From positions 32,097-96,096 of the forward strand of contig JADDOH010010086.1 in NCBI GenBank assembly GCA_016648135.1: 64,000 nt of DNA, in the 5' to 3' direction. A model generated the notes under the pieces. The model ran no database searches. It saw only the letters and a program-made list of their open reading frames with translations, and was not told the DNA's origin. Origin of the DNA: Agrypnia vestita (lineage: Eukaryota; Arthropoda; Insecta; Trichoptera; Phryganeidae). The translations under genes were made by a program, and so were the position numbers. How positions within the stretch are numbered: the first letter of the stretch is position 1; the number at the start of each line of letters is the position of its first letter. This document shows positions 11,448-23,159 of the stretch, one piece after another.

Positions 11448-11870
11448 ATTAACTAACTAACTAACTAACCATCACGCCGTTTCCCCGCAGGGGTAAGCAG
11501 AGAGGGTTGAACGCCACACTCTTCTATCCTGGCACACCACTTTTGCTTCGGCCACATTCATACATCTTCTCATACAAGTTCTACGGTTATTGAGGTTATG
11601 AACAGGGCCATCCTCCTATAATTGTAGCATCTGGTCATGCCAGGTCTTTCGCGGATGCCCTCTATTCCTGTTGCCTTCAACACTCGCCTCATATATTTTC
11701 TTAACCATCCTTTCCTCGTTCATACGTTCCACATGACTAAACCATCTCAGCGCTCCTTACTTTATTCTATCTACCACACTACAGCCAGCATTGCACTCGC
11801 GTCTAATTTGTTCATTCCTTACTCTATCGACCAAAGATTGTCTGTCTATTGTTATCCTTGGTAATAGAGA
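11448..11870 (-). pseudogene. RTE-like LINE 3' end with (TTAG)n tail
   Basis: Minus-strand translation gives DRVRNEQIRRECN, then after a frame break WFSHVERMNEERMVKKIYEA, SVEGNRNRGHPRKTW and, in a third frame, NRRTCMRRCMNVAEAKVVCQ ending near SAYPCGETA. This matches the C-terminal pattern WFGHVERMxEER ... GRGRPRKT ... CMKRLMNVxEA of insect LINEs. The TTAG repeats at 11448-11468 mark the 3' tail. Several frame breaks show it is dead. Confidence 0.75.
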
Positions 11871-12084
11871 ATGGCTTTGGATGCCGTTGATCCAAAGCCA
11901 TTGGATAAAATTCTCGGAAATTTTAAGTAACACAAGCCTCATTGGCTAGGCACCTGCTGGGGAAACGGATCACGGGGAATTTAGAAGCAAGCTCCACGAT
12001 TTAGGACTTGCCCCGGTATCGTGGTATACCTGGAGCCGGGTTTCTAGGCCAATTCTGCTTTGCAGTGCTGGATTGCCTTTAGCA

Positions 12085-12155
12085 TTAAAAAATGCCAACC
12101 TGGCGGCGACTGAGTAGGACCGATATAGGAGCTTTTGCTTATAAAACGGTCCTGG
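12085..12155 (+). repeat. Dispersed repeat, copy 1 (GCCAACCTGGCGGCG motif)
   Basis: The segment AAAAATGCCAACCTGGCGGC ... GACCGATATAGGA ... ATAAAACGGTCC is repeated, slightly diverged, at 12762-12828. It lies in a GC-moderate leader-like stretch (about 11940-12420) that may be the 5' UTR of a LINE. Confidence 0.55.
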
Positions 12156-12761
12156 GTAAGCGGTGGGTATGCCTCATTGGAGCCGGATTTTATTGAGGGA
12201 TGCTAGAGAAGATATGAAAGATGATTTAAATGTAGTAGATCGGGGTGCTATACGAAATTAAGCTACGCTAGGAACCTGAAACTGTTTAGGACTTTTCTGC
12301 GGGTGTGGGTCTCCAGGTGGGAGATTCTCAGGGGTGCCGACAGTTAGTCGGTCCTTAATGGAGTAATGCTTATTATGCTCCCGGATTGTATGTGCTAGCC
12401 ATGGTGCATGCGCATAACTTATAATTATGTTTTTTTTTTTGTATCGTCCTCCCTTTTATCCCATAAGGGAGTGTTCTCTTTCAGTTCCCTTAGTTGTCAA
12501 GGTGTGTTTTGCTTTTCACCCGTGAATTATATGTTGTGCTTTTTTCTTTCTCTATTTATCTACTGCTATTTTGTAATAATTTTGTAAGCTGTGCTTAAAC
12601 ATCTTGTTTTTACAACTCGTTCTATTTTCTTTTTATTTAAATATATACCTTATCGTATTTTAAAGAAATAAAGAAGTGAATGGCTGGAACAATGGGAAAA
12701 ATTTTGGATAGCAGTTGTTCGGCCCATTTTGTTTTAAACGGGTCGCACGGTTTCTTTTAGC

Positions 12762-12828
12762 AATAAAAAAATGCCAACCAGGCGGCGAATAACTTAGACC
12801 GATGTAGGACCATATAAAACGGTTTTTT
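12762..12828 (+). repeat. Dispersed repeat, copy 2 (GCCAACCAGGCGGCG motif)
   Basis: This is the second copy of the repeat at 12085-12155, with the same order of motifs but a shorter spacer before ATATAAAACGG. It directly precedes the antisense LINE fragment at 12850-13465. Confidence 0.55.
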
Positions 12829-12849
12829 GGTCACAAGCTCCCCCTCCCT

Positions 12850-13465
12850 CCATTCATGAACGCCAAGGTTTCTCTTTATTATCTTCTAAAAAGTCTCTCT
12901 TGTGTTCGTGTACTCTAGGGATACTGATGCAATTCACATGGGGGTATCTTGGACGAGACATTAATTTAATATGTCCGGTACACCACAGTCGAGCGATCTT
13001 CAGTGTAGCCATGATATCTGATTCGTCGTATGAAACTTTACAGTTTATGGTTCCAGCCGATTCGTTACTACCCATATTTTGTACAGCAAAAAAAAAACGG
13101 AATACTTAAATTACGTTCCTAGATATTTTCATGTTTTTTTTGGCAAGGTTAAGGCCCACGTTTCGCTACTGTGTAATACAATTGGTCTGAGAATAGTTTT
13201 GTAAATGATTATTTCGGATGGCTTACATTTTTATTTTTAAATCTTTTGTTTATAGCGTACAGGCATTTGTTAGCTTAGGTCAATCTTGCTTTTAACTCTG
13301 TTTTCATTGGGTTCGAGTTGTTGACATTCGCTTCGGAATAGTAAAGTTCTCAACAGCGTCCAAGTGAGGTCTTCCCACTTGATCCCCACTGTTGCTGCAT
13401 GTATTTCGTTTTATGGACCTTTATTCTCTGAGCAGCTGTTGCAGCTTTCTTTTCTTGTGGAAAAA
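12850..13465 (-). pseudogene. Degraded LINE RT C-terminal region
   Basis: Reading the minus strand from 13465, pieces resemble the end of a LINE RT: KTELKARLT, ANKCLYAINKRFKNK, a run like I.YKTILRPIV...SETWAL, then DIMATLKIARLWCTGHI and RPRYPHVN. The last pieces match the DIVATIKxARLRWLGHV pattern. Frames change repeatedly and stops are present, so this is an old remnant. Confidence 0.55.
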
Positions 13466-13821
13466 AGGCTGCCTCAATATTCCTTATATGCCCTTGATGT
13501 ATTTAAGATATTCGCGTATGCTTAACACATTATATTATGTATTTTTATATTATTTTTTGTTTTGGAATTAACATTGTGGAATGACATGATTGATTAATCT
13601 TTATAAATAAAACACTTGTACAGAATATAAACTGTTTACATGGTTACCTTTAGATGAGAACATCGGTAGTTTTCGAAACTAGTAGTGTATAATTGAACTC
13701 TAAAGTGGTCTTTATTTATATAAACATGTTTTTTATTTATATATACCTATGTCATGTATTTATTACATTTAAAAATATTTATTATTAATATTTAAAGCTT
13801 TAACTTTGTGGTTAGACATTA

Positions 13822-14314
13822 TAACAGAATGTTAGTTAACTTAGTTAAAACCACTACCAGATTTAAGGAATACCGGTTTCGAGACGTACCCGTTTCTTCG
13901 TCAGGACCAACACTACACAACTAAGCTCACAATACTATACACCACAACCATAGTATTGTTAAACTTTCACCAATATTTCTCACATTCGTGTTAATCTTGT
14001 CAGGGACAAGCATGCACTAACTAGCCTACAGAACAATCAGGAATCTAACGGGATAGAGTGAGAGGGGTCTAAAGTGGGTGTTACCAAATCTTTTGTGAAA
14101 GTTAAATTAAACAATGGGCTGTATGGAAAATTGATTTGGTTATTAATTAGAAGTGCTTTATTATTCACCGCTTCCCTAAATTATTTAATTTTAAACCTTT
14201 ATTATTGGTATTTAACATATTCACCCCTATTTTTGAGTCAAATTAAAATTTAAAAAAATCATAAATTTGACTCAAAAACAGGGGTGAAAATATAAGTTGA
14301 CTAACATTCTGTTA
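13822..14314. mobile_element. Inverted-repeat DNA element (~493 bp)
   Basis: The ends are TAACAGAATGTTAGTTAA at the left and its inverted counterpart TTGACTAACATTCTGTTA at the right, an imperfect terminal inverted repeat of about 18 bp. No transposase frame is present, so it would be non-autonomous. It contains a separate perfect-loop foldback at 14221-14287. No clear target duplication was identified. Confidence 0.5.
14221..14287. repeat. Foldback of 24-bp arms
   Basis: Left arm TCACCCCTATTTTTGAGTCA... (14221-14244) pairs with right arm 14264-14287 with one mismatch around a 19-bp A/T spacer. It is nested within the element at 13822-14314 and could be a tiny MITE. Confidence 0.8.
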
Positions 14315-14319
14315 AAAAT

Positions 14320-15600
14320 ATTTTTTTATTTGTACATAATTATCTAATTACACATTATAATATTAATATAAAAAGTTGTCCAACGTGTTACAAGTTTTCA
14401 CAGAGACTGAATACCTTTATAAGTGTGGACCATTGTATCAAATAGTGGGTATTATAGTATGGAGATCCCGAAATATCACAAATATTCTTAAAATAATAAA
14501 TAAATACACTTCACTTAGTTCTCGATCTTACATCAAGAACTGAATAAACAAATTAATAAAATTCAAAGACTGTGCAAATAAACAATCACAAGAAATTTAA
14601 TCGTAAAAAGCTGCGTTCGCGGTGTGTCGAGATTTAACTGGCTTTAGTGTTTCTACTAATATGAAAAATTATCATAATTACGCCAAAATGGACGTTGTCA
14701 TTTTGCATTCTTATGGCGTAACCGGGCATTGTTTCCGTAAATTTGAATTTTGGAAAACTTTAAGTCAGGTTGTATCATTAACGTAAATAGAGGTGTTGGA
14801 AACAGGGAATAAAGATACAACGAACACGAATACAACAATAGGTCTCGTAGTCGACAAGGCCTCTTTCCGTATCATGTAAACTATATAGTTACATTATTTG
14901 TATTATGGCGTATACTTCACTCGCGTTTGAGCTATTTTACGTTCATTGCAAATCTGTAAATACTTTCTTTTAATAAGCGAAACGAGTTAAAGCAAAATCG
15001 TATTTTATTTTCGTTTTTTTTATCTGTGATTTTTTATCATTATTTACAAGGTTTTACAAAAAATATTACATTATTAATTTATATGACATTTCCCTTGTAG
15101 TGCAACATGATTATTTTAATTTAAACCAAACCAAGCATTGTACTACACACGATTTGAGTTGTTTGGTTACTACTGTAATTTTGAAATAGGCGCTCCCTCT
15201 CCTTATTCGGTTAAAATGGCGTTAAAATGAATATGGTTAGGCTATAAGTGAAGTTTAAAGTCCCTTCACACTACATCAAGATGAATGAGCAAGGGGTCCA
15301 AGTGACCCGGTACTCAGTTAGCCATGCGATTAAAGTAAAGTAAAGTGAATATGGTTATTCAATATACTTGGTGGTGAGAGGGAATGCTCCTTTTGAAGGT
15401 ATGCTAACAAAGTAACTCTAAGTGTATGTTGTAGAATTTAGTATATATTAAAGTAAGATTTAGTTTTTGTAAAAAAGGTGCTACGGGCTCATATACTCCC
15501 TTCAGTCGTCTTCTATACATAAATATATAATGCCGCTTTGAACATATCTAGGGGACCCCAAAGCCATTTAAATATAGGACCCCATTAGTTTTTGGCGCCA
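14320..15600. other. AT-rich DNA, no gene recognised
   Basis: No coding region or RNA gene was recognised. The sequence is mostly AT-rich spacer. Confidence 0.4.
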
Positions 15601-15639
15601 GGTCTAACGTTTTTAATATTTTATATTTAGAGAACTCTA

Positions 15640-16100
15640 ATTTTCAGGAAGCTTGTGTTAGTAAAATATCGAAAAATTAGCCACAAGTGTGGGTTACCAC
15701 ACTTTTTATGGCTGTGAAACATGGGCGTTATGTATTTTACAATATAACTCGAAGGACTTGAAGTTAGACAACCTAAAGTCCTTCGAGAAATATCATAACA
15801 GCTACTTGAGGAAGATCTTAGATATAACATGGAAAGGGCGTCGAACAAACTTGAGCGTTTTGGAAAAGACAGACATTCCCTGTGTTGAAACCACGATCCT
15901 GCAGCATCAATTACGACGAGCAGGCCACTGTACGCGTATGGAAGACACATGGTTACCCGAAGAAAATTATGTTTGCGCAACTGTCACATGGCAAAAGAAG
16001 ACAGGGTGGGCCGAAAAAGATACTAAGACACCCTGAAGGCGAATTTGAGCAGATGTGGGATAAACCCTGTAAACTGGGGCATCACGGCCCTTGACGAGGT
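15640..16100 (+). pseudogene. LINE C-terminal fragment (QHQLRRAGH type)
   Basis: Translation shows FYGCETWALCI, FEKYHNSYLRKILDITW, NLSVLEKTDIP and ILQHQLRRAGHCTRMED. After a frameshift near 15970 it continues as QLSHGKRRQGGPKKILRH. This matches the LINE tail pattern YGCETW ... LRxILxIxWxxR ... QxQLRWxGHxxRM ... GKRxxGGxKKR. The RT catalytic part is absent, and the frameshift marks it as a pseudogene. Confidence 0.75.
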
Positions 16101-16109
16101 ACATCGGAG

Positions 16110-16590
16110 TCAAAAAGTATATCGTGAACGGTGTACGGCTGATGCAATTTCCGAGAAAAGAAGAAAAAGGTAAAAAAAGAAGGAAGATCCATATCTCAAA
16201 ACACCTATTGAGTTGCTGCCCATCGGGTACACGTGCACGACTCGAAAGGTGAGGGGTTCGAGAATAGGGCTCTTCAGTCACGCTCGGACGCACAACCGAT
16301 AATAAATGGTAGATATCATTTTCATATTTTCCCATCATCCTCGATGGCCTACAGTCTACCTACAATACCTACATTTATCGCTAAAAATGTTTTTTTCTCG
16401 GTGAACAAACTAAAGGAATATGTAAAAATTTAGCCAACTTCATGCTCTATCTTACAAACTTCCAAAGAATCATAAAGAATCACCAAGGAATCAATCATCA
16501 AAGAATCATAAAATTAAAAAAAAAGAAGAAGAGTCAACTAATCGACCGGGAATGCAGAACTTAGAGTCGGACAGAAAAGAAAGGAGTACC
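16110..16590. other. Intergenic spacer before GC-rich island
   Basis: No gene was recognised. Short near-repeats of AAGAATCA (about 16462-16510) are present. Confidence 0.35.
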
Positions 16591-16599
16591 CACGTGCGT

Positions 16600-17486
16600 A
16601 CAACAATAGACTCTTGCACAACGCCGGGCCCAACGCCCAGACGGCGCAGCGCACTTCCGCCGGCGCGCACTAAATAAATCTGTCATAATTAAAACGCAGC
16701 ACGTCTTATTTTCTCCTCGCGGTGTTGATTCTCCGCCATTTGCATTCGGCCACGGAGCGGTAAACTATATCCGTCTGCTTCGGCAGCCCGCCTTTCGCCA
16801 TAGTCGCGTGCGTGCGGACAGGACTACACGCCGCGCGACGGACCGACCGCGAGAATCCTACACCCGCCATTGACACGACGCGCCTCCATTGTTCCACGCG
16901 AAAAAAGTGTTGCCATTACGAAAAATCATGTCGAAAACGGCGAAAAAATAATTTAAAAATATCAATTTTAAAACAACGCGAGTGCGACTGTGCGTATATT
17001 TCGGTTATTATTATGATACAAACTTGCGTTGTATTATACCAACAATGATGTATATTTAGAATAAAACAATGTGAGAAATATAATACAAAGGATTTGTTTC
17101 TAGTATATATTTTAAACTTTTAATTAAATAATTAAACACGAGGATTATTAAATCTGAAAATAAACATCTCGCGAATATTTCAGTGAAATGTTTACAGAAA
17201 TGTCAAGACTCGGGCAGAACAAAATTTTTAATGAAGAGTATTTATAATAAACAATACTAATGTAAATATAAAAGACGTTTGTGTTGAAAAGTTGAACATA
17301 TTTTTCGGTGAAAATAAGCACATCTTTTAAGATAAATTCGCGTGATTAAAAGTTTGGCGTTAATTTCATTTTTAAAGTTTAAATTCATTTAATTTATTAA
17401 AAATCTATATCAGTGAGTAGCTTCCTTTACACGTGATAAACATGTGAAATATTTTCATGTTATAATTGGTAAATTGAAATTTTAAA
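16600..17486 (+). promoter_or_regulatory. GC-rich promoter-like island and 5' UTR
   Basis: Between about 16610 and 16910 the composition rises sharply, with many CpGs (for example GGCGCAGCGCACTTCCGCCG). AT-rich sequence follows, leading to the probable first coding exon at 17487. GC-rich cores with ATGGCG-like motifs often mark transcription starts in insect genes. The start site itself cannot be placed from sequence alone. Confidence 0.45.
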
Positions 17487-17558
17487 ATGAATTTAAAGTT
17501 AAATAATGAAGACCACGAGCCGCCGGAAATTTTGGACCCGGTGCCTTATACATCTGCC
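17487..17558 (+). CDS. Probable first coding exon of an unrecognised gene
   Basis: ATG at 17487 (context TTTAAAATGA) opens a 24-codon frame, MNLKLNNEDHEPPEILDPVP followed by YTSA. It ends in frame exactly at a strong splice donor, GCC|GTAAGT. The exon is acidic and proline-rich and lies about 600 bp downstream of the GC-rich island, as expected for a first coding exon with a long 5' UTR. No convincing downstream exon on the plus strand was found before 37.8 kb, so the first intron is long or the later exons are short. The family is not recognised. The donor quality and composition contrast are the evidence, and chance remains possible. Confidence 0.5.
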
Positions 17559-18200
17559 GTAAGTAGGACCTGCTAAAAAATAACTGTTTGTAACATCATC
17601 ATCGTCACAATATTCTTTAACTTTTTCAATTCTTTTGAAGTCCATCTCAAAGCCCTCAAAACTGGATACATTGTGTACATGGTCAAGAATAATAACTAAA
17701 AATCTTTTATGCGGGTTACCATAATTATTTTAACGAATTGGTTAACGATTTTCGCGACATGATAATGTTAAGAATTTTAACGAAAGGTTTAAGTAGTTAG
17801 ATGTAAATACATTTGTACGTTCAAAGATAATTTTTCTTTACATAAAACATAAATGTATTGAATAATACAATATTGTATAATATTGTATAATAAAAATAAT
17901 AAATAATAAAGTATTGAATAATAAATCTAAACTTCTTAAGATAATCCTTTCTTTTTAGTGCTGTAAAATAATTGTTTTTATACATATTTCAATTTATATC
18001 ACTTTTCAATTTATCAGTTTTAAAATTAACAATTACGTTCTAAATAAGTCCTTTATTTTTTATAATTTTGTATTTTTTAATTTTTAGAATCTGCTGCAAG
18101 TGAAATGCATATAAATTAATTGAAAACAATTGAGATTAAAACAGAACATTTGATTACATGTCTTCATTTTAATTGAATATATTATAATTTTTTTTTAAAT
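17559..18200. other. AT-rich presumed intron
   Basis: This follows the donor at 17559 and holds no recognised coding or repeat feature apart from short TATTGTATAA repeats at about 17870-17890. Confidence 0.4.
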
Positions 18201-18337
18201 GCTTCAACAGGCCAAGACATCAAAAATACCCTGGCTTGAGTAAATCACATAGATTAATTATGACCTCACCGGGAATCGAACCCGGAACCCTCGGTGTGAG
18301 AAGCCAGTGTCATACACACTGGGCTACGAGGGCCGCC
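18201..18337 (-). repeat. tRNA-derived SINE, family C, copy 1
   Basis: On the minus strand a tRNA-like head (GGCGGCCCTCGTAGCCCAGT ... GGTTCGATTCCCGG) is followed by a body ending TTGGCCTGTTGAAGC and an A-rich tail. The body end and parts of the head recur at 25330-25462, which defines a SINE family and argues against a functional tRNA. Confidence 0.75.
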
Positions 18338-18339
18338 TT

Positions 18340-19890
18340 AATCTTAATAAATTTTATGTTTGACTACTAGGGCACTCTTGCTTGTAACAATTTTTTTTCA
18401 GTGCCGTGTCGGTGTTAATATATTATGTTATTTATTTTAAATTTCGAGTCTATTATACGTTAAGTATCTGTTTGGCTTATTTGTTTTGTATGTAACCTTA
18501 CAAATGAATCTATTAATTGCGTAAAATGATATCAATATATATATATATATATAAAGAAGCCCGTGTTTCCCTACCCGCCAAGTTTTCTCCACAACCACCC
18601 ACCGGTGGTTACGATGGTGGATAGCCCTTGGTGTCACATCAAAAATATGCGAGTTTGGTGGGGGTGGCTGTGCGTGGGTGGGAGTGGGTGACGAAAATCT
18701 GCTTTCTAGCACATTGTTTTGTTATGGGAAGGCCCCAAATGCTTCAGATTGTTTCAAAATAGGCGCGTCGACTGTGTCAGTGAGTTTAGAAGGTTCCGGA
18801 AAAACCTGCAGAAAAACATTTTTTTTACTTATGATACACCACGTCACTGTTTTTACTATAATAAAGCTGGATCTAAGTAATTACCAAATATCCTTATTGT
18901 TATTAATGATTGCATACGCAAAGTAAGACAACCTTAACGAGATTATCCTTAGAATTTCTAAGTATCTTTCGCCAATAAATCTTATGAACAGCTTTTACAA
19001 ATTGAATTTTTTTAACAATGTAGGTATTTATCCCAAAGAAACAAATTGTATTGTAGGGAAATTTGTAAATGGGAAAGGATTTACAGTCAATTAGCAAAGA
19101 TTAATGATAAACATTTGAAAATAGATACAATCAAAGGGAACAATTAATCGTGTTGATTTATTGTAACCTAAATCAATTTATTTTGATAATGTAACTGTCT
19201 GCTGCAATACCTGATTGTGCTGCCTCTATGGGTTTTATAGATGAATACTTAATACTGAAAAAATAAATAAATCGATAGTTGAAATCAATTCATAAACTAA
19301 TTTCTGCTTTATCCATCATTGGTGTACGGCTATCACATTGACTATCAGCAGTTGGTTTATTGCGGTCCGGAAAAATTCTACAGCAAGCTGGTCTCAAGTT
19401 CTTCATCCAGGGTTCCGATTTCAGCAATATTATCTTGCATTATGGGCGGCGCCACACTATGCGGATACTCCGTTGCGTCTGTTTTCTTTCTATACAATAT
19501 GCGCTTGTCAAACACTCTTCATGGATGATCAGTCGATCCATTTGCTTTGCCGATTTGACGCGACGGAAAAGACGCGGCGTAAGATACAGTTTGGCGCCGG
19601 CCTATAAGACGAAAATTCGCATTGCTAATTTACATTGCATTCCGGGAATAATACAATTTTTCAAATTTTGTTGCAGCAATGTAAATTTTTTTTATCGGCA
19701 ACTACCTATATTCTGTTTGCTAATGAGCATTTATTTTGCTTTAGTTATATTAGTTCTACCGCAAAAGTCTTATAAGCCGTTACTATGCACTTCAACAGCT
19801 GTTCAATGCTATTTGTTAGAACTACTATGTCATCAGCGTAAGTCCATCAATTTCCGAAATTATTCCATTTATAGCAAGCCGTTAATTCCA
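18340..19890. other. Mostly AT-rich DNA with a GC-moderate island
   Basis: A (TA)n tract lies at about 18535-18553. A more balanced stretch at 19310-19640 (with GGCGGCGCCACACT and GGCGCCGGCC) stands out, but no frame there could be tied to a family. It may be a promoter or transposon remnant. Confidence 0.3.
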
Positions 19891-19898
19891 TTTATAAA

Positions 19899-19939
19899 AA
19901 GAAATAATCAAAAAAGCTGTGCTTTTTTGATTATTTCTT
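19899..19939. repeat. Perfect 19-bp hairpin
   Basis: Arms 19899-19917 and 19921-19939 (AAGAAATAATCAAAAAAGC and its exact reverse complement) flank a 3-nt loop, TGT. It lies just upstream of the LINE fragment that starts near 19957. Confidence 0.9.
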
Positions 19940-19956
19940 CTAAGCACCAAAGTCAC

Positions 19957-20530
19957 TGCTTAGTGTGTACGTCATCTCGCGGCTGGACTATTGTAACTCA
20001 ATTTATGCAGGACAGCCTAGGACTCAGCTCGACAGACTTCAGTCAGTGATGAATGCTGCGGCGAGTCTTATATTCAAGGCATCAAATTTCTCGCGGATAT
20101 CCTCAATGCTGAAGCAGCTACATTGGCTTCGCCTGCCGGAGCGGATAAATTTCAAACTCTCTCTGATGGTGTACAAAAGTCTTCAAAGAAAAGCACCACA
20201 ATATTTGATCGACCTCTGTATCCCAAACAATATTACTGGAAGACGGCTCACATTGCGGTCAGCTAAATCGGAGGCACTCTGCAAGCTGGTTGTACCAAGG
20301 AGACCTGGAGCCACCAAGTTTGCGGAACGTGCTTTTAGCTTTGCGGGCCCAGCTATGTGGAATCAACTGCCTCCAGTGCTGCGATCTATGGAGAACCAGG
20401 AACTCTTCAAGAAAAGCCTAAAAACTCATTTTTTCGGGATGTTGCACCTGTAAAGCGCCCTTGAAGCGTCTCTTACGCAAAGATGGCGCTATATAAATTA
20501 ACATAAACATAAACGTAAACATAAAATATA
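19957..20530 (+). pseudogene. CR1/L2-like LINE 3' fragment
   Basis: The frame to 20453 encodes VISRLDYCNSIYAGQP, LDRLQSVMNAAASLIF, LKQLHWLRLPERINFKL, RAFSFAGPAMWNQLPP and a terminal SLKTHFF motif. This is the C-terminal region of CR1/L2-like RT proteins, uninterrupted over about 165 codons. After the stop come GCGCTATATAAA and ACATAA-type tail repeats, matching the 3' end of the nested LINE at 61000-61075. RT and endonuclease are missing, so it is a 5'-truncated copy. Confidence 0.85.
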
Positions 20531-20539
20531 ACGTAAATG

Positions 20540-21480
20540 AAAAGTAAAGTTGAGAAATAATAGATTCTAGTCGCAGGCCTTTTTATATTTCTATTTCGTC
20601 CTTTAGGTTTTAGTCTCAGTACTGTTTTCTGATTCCAATAAAGATTCATTATTTTACATCAAACCCAAAGGTTTTTTTTTTACATAAAATAAACGAATAA
20701 CGCATTGACAAACGAATCAGTTGATTCATTCAGAAACCATTGAAAACAATTACTGAGTAACTGGTAAATATACAAATCACATCTATATTATTTGGTAAAC
20801 TCCTCATTTCTCTCGCTTTCTCTAATCGGGGGTCTGCTGTCATTTTTATTCATATTTTGTGTGCACTCCTAGTCACATTCCAGTCTCTGAAATTTAAGTG
20901 AATGAAGCATACATATTACTTCTGGCCGTTCGTTATTCGTCTTGAGCCGGTTTCGATATTCGTATTTTTATGAATTTTAGAATCCATGTGATCTGAGTTT
21001 CATTTTGTTTTTTCCGGAATAAGAAGAACGTTTTAAAGTTTAAGTTGAAATTTTACGAGAAAATTTTGTACAATCTTGTGATTCTATCAGGCCGTCTTGG
21101 CATTTTCATCTTATTTGCTTTTTTTAACAAAAAATCAAGCGTAGAGTACAGTTAGTTTAATCCCTATTTTATACCCTTTTACTATACTAGAAGCACCGCT
21201 AATGAACCTTATAAGAAGTACTACCTCGGTTCGGAATAACCTCGGTGTAGAATCTCTATACATATACACACTGAAAGACCTCAATGAAAGCCAGAGAAAT
21301 TATTACTAAGATATATTTTCGCAGCGGTTCCTGAGGGAAGGTGAGCGGACTATTTTGGGATAAAATGCAATAAAGATTATATGAAAACATATTGGGTCTT
21401 GATAAGTCATTAAGAACAAGAAGCACCTTCTCCAGACCCTTAATCTTCGCAAACGTTTGAATAGGTGATGACATAATATT
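20540..21480. other. Intergenic or intronic spacer
   Basis: No gene, RNA or repeat structure was recognised. Confidence 0.4.
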
Positions 21481-21487
21481 TCTTTAT

Positions 21488-21980
21488 TACTCCCTTTATA
21501 TTAACTCGTGGCGTCTGCTCGCTTGCTTGCCGGCTCGCCATAAAAAAACTTTGGATCGATTTTTGACCCTTTTCCCGTGATCCAATCGAGCTGAAACTTG
21601 GCAAGTAGACTCGTGGCGACGATCAAGAAGATCTGTCAAATTCTAGTATAATTTCGGATTTTTAGAAATTTTATTGGTTTTTTCAAATTGGAATCATTAG
21701 AAAAGTTTGATTAGCAACGGCGGCCCGATAACGTCGCGGAATATTTTCTAAATTTGAATTACTCCGTCGGTATACATAATAGGCACTTCACTACGAATGT
21801 CGAAAATCTAAATTGACTGACAGATGTTTTTATAATTTAATCTTCACAGCATGAAGTGTCTTACCAAAGCTCAAAACATCTGACATTTTAGAAATATATT
21901 AAATTACTGTAACTTTAGTGTTATGTTATATGTTTTAATTCGTCTTTAATTGTTGTTATATTTTACAAAGAAAGGGAGTA
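21488..21980. mobile_element. Small TIR element with TTAT target duplication
   Basis: The left end TACTCCCTTT and right end AAAGGGAGTA form a 10-bp terminal inverted repeat. TTAT flanks both sides (21484-21487 and 21981-21984), a candidate 4-bp target duplication. The 493-bp interior has no transposase, so it is a non-autonomous element. The 4-bp duplication and CCCTTT-containing end hint at a piggyBac-like origin, but TTAT is not the canonical TTAA. Confidence 0.55.
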
Positions 21981-22209
21981 TTATAAAACTTGGTTTTTAT
22001 GGGTTACTTTTTATTTTAAAATGCTTTTCACTGTCAGCATATTAACTCAAACAGTGTACATAATAGTGTATGGAGAATGGCAAACCCACAACGCCGCTGT
22101 GGATTTACATTCAGAATACACTAAAGTACAATTATTTTTTAAATCAATAAAAATAATATTTTTGTCGTTAAGAGTGTTCTTATGTTTTCACGGCCACTCA
22201 GAATATTCT

Positions 22210-22438
22210 GGTTTGTGTCTTCTGAGGTGTTATGCCTTGTTTTTACGACCTTTCTGGCCGACGTTTCGGATCTCATTGCAGGGTCTATCATCAGGGCTGA
22301 TGTTTTGTTGTGAATGTTGGTGTTGTGGTTAAGTATCGGCTTGCAATACCGTGTCGAAAGCAGGGTGAGAACGCTGTTAGAAACGTCGTCCAGAAAGGTC
22401 GTAAAAACATGGCGTAATACCCCAGAAGACACAAACCA
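22210..22438. mobile_element. Foldback MITE with ~58-bp arms
   Basis: Arm 22210-22267 (GGTTTGTGTCTTCTGAGGTG ... GACGTTTC) is the inverted counterpart of 22380-22438 (GAAACGTCGTCCAGAAAGGT ... CACAAACC) with several mismatches. The spacer between is about 112 bp and noncoding. Confidence 0.7.
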
Positions 22439-22499
22439 TAAGATGTTTATTTTCGTTTTGTCTTTGCGGTTTTTGCACATTTTATATAAAGTTAGTAAT

Positions 22500-23150
22500 A
22501 AAGCACCGAAATTTCACGCTAATTAGTTTTCCAGAATTATTCCGAACCTACGGGCATCTTTAACCGTTATATTATTTGTGGCATTAAATGCCGATGACTA
22601 CCTTAATAATTGCCAAAATAAATTGGTACCGCATGGTCAACTTAACATTTTATCATATTTTATATTATCCACTTGTGTTAAAGCGAATAATGTTACAAAA
22701 AGACGAAATTATAATAATGAAATAATTATAAACATACATTTCGTTGAGTCGGTTTGATTTGCCGTTCAATATAATCTCTCAAAACTGTCAGTGTGATATT
22801 TTTGTTATTTCGTATCGAAATTTTCTCAGATTTATCGGATTAGCTTTGTATTTGATTACCTTGATTCACCAAATATTTAAATAAAGTTGTTGGCCCAAAT
22901 TTGAAAACAAGCTTACGAGACGAGTATTTGTGGACAGCGAAACAAAAAAAAATTGAGGCAAAAAAGTAGATTGAAAAGTGAAATGTACTAAGTAAAATGA
23001 TTTTAAATGCATATGTATAAAATAAATATTATTTGAAAATCAGTATTAATGCTGCACGTCCATCTTGGTATGGATAAAAGGCAACCGCTTGAGCTTCCAC
23101 TTTAAATGACAAAATGATTTTCTCAATACCAAATGAGGTTAAAGTTAGTC
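22500..23150. other. AT-rich spacer
   Basis: No gene or structured repeat was recognised. Confidence 0.4.
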
Positions 23151-23159
23151 ATAAAAATC

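Noticed and set aside
19360..20049. A 229-codon frame
   Set aside because: It lacks an ATG start, and its last part is the wrong frame of the CR1/L2 fragment. No family resemblance was seen.
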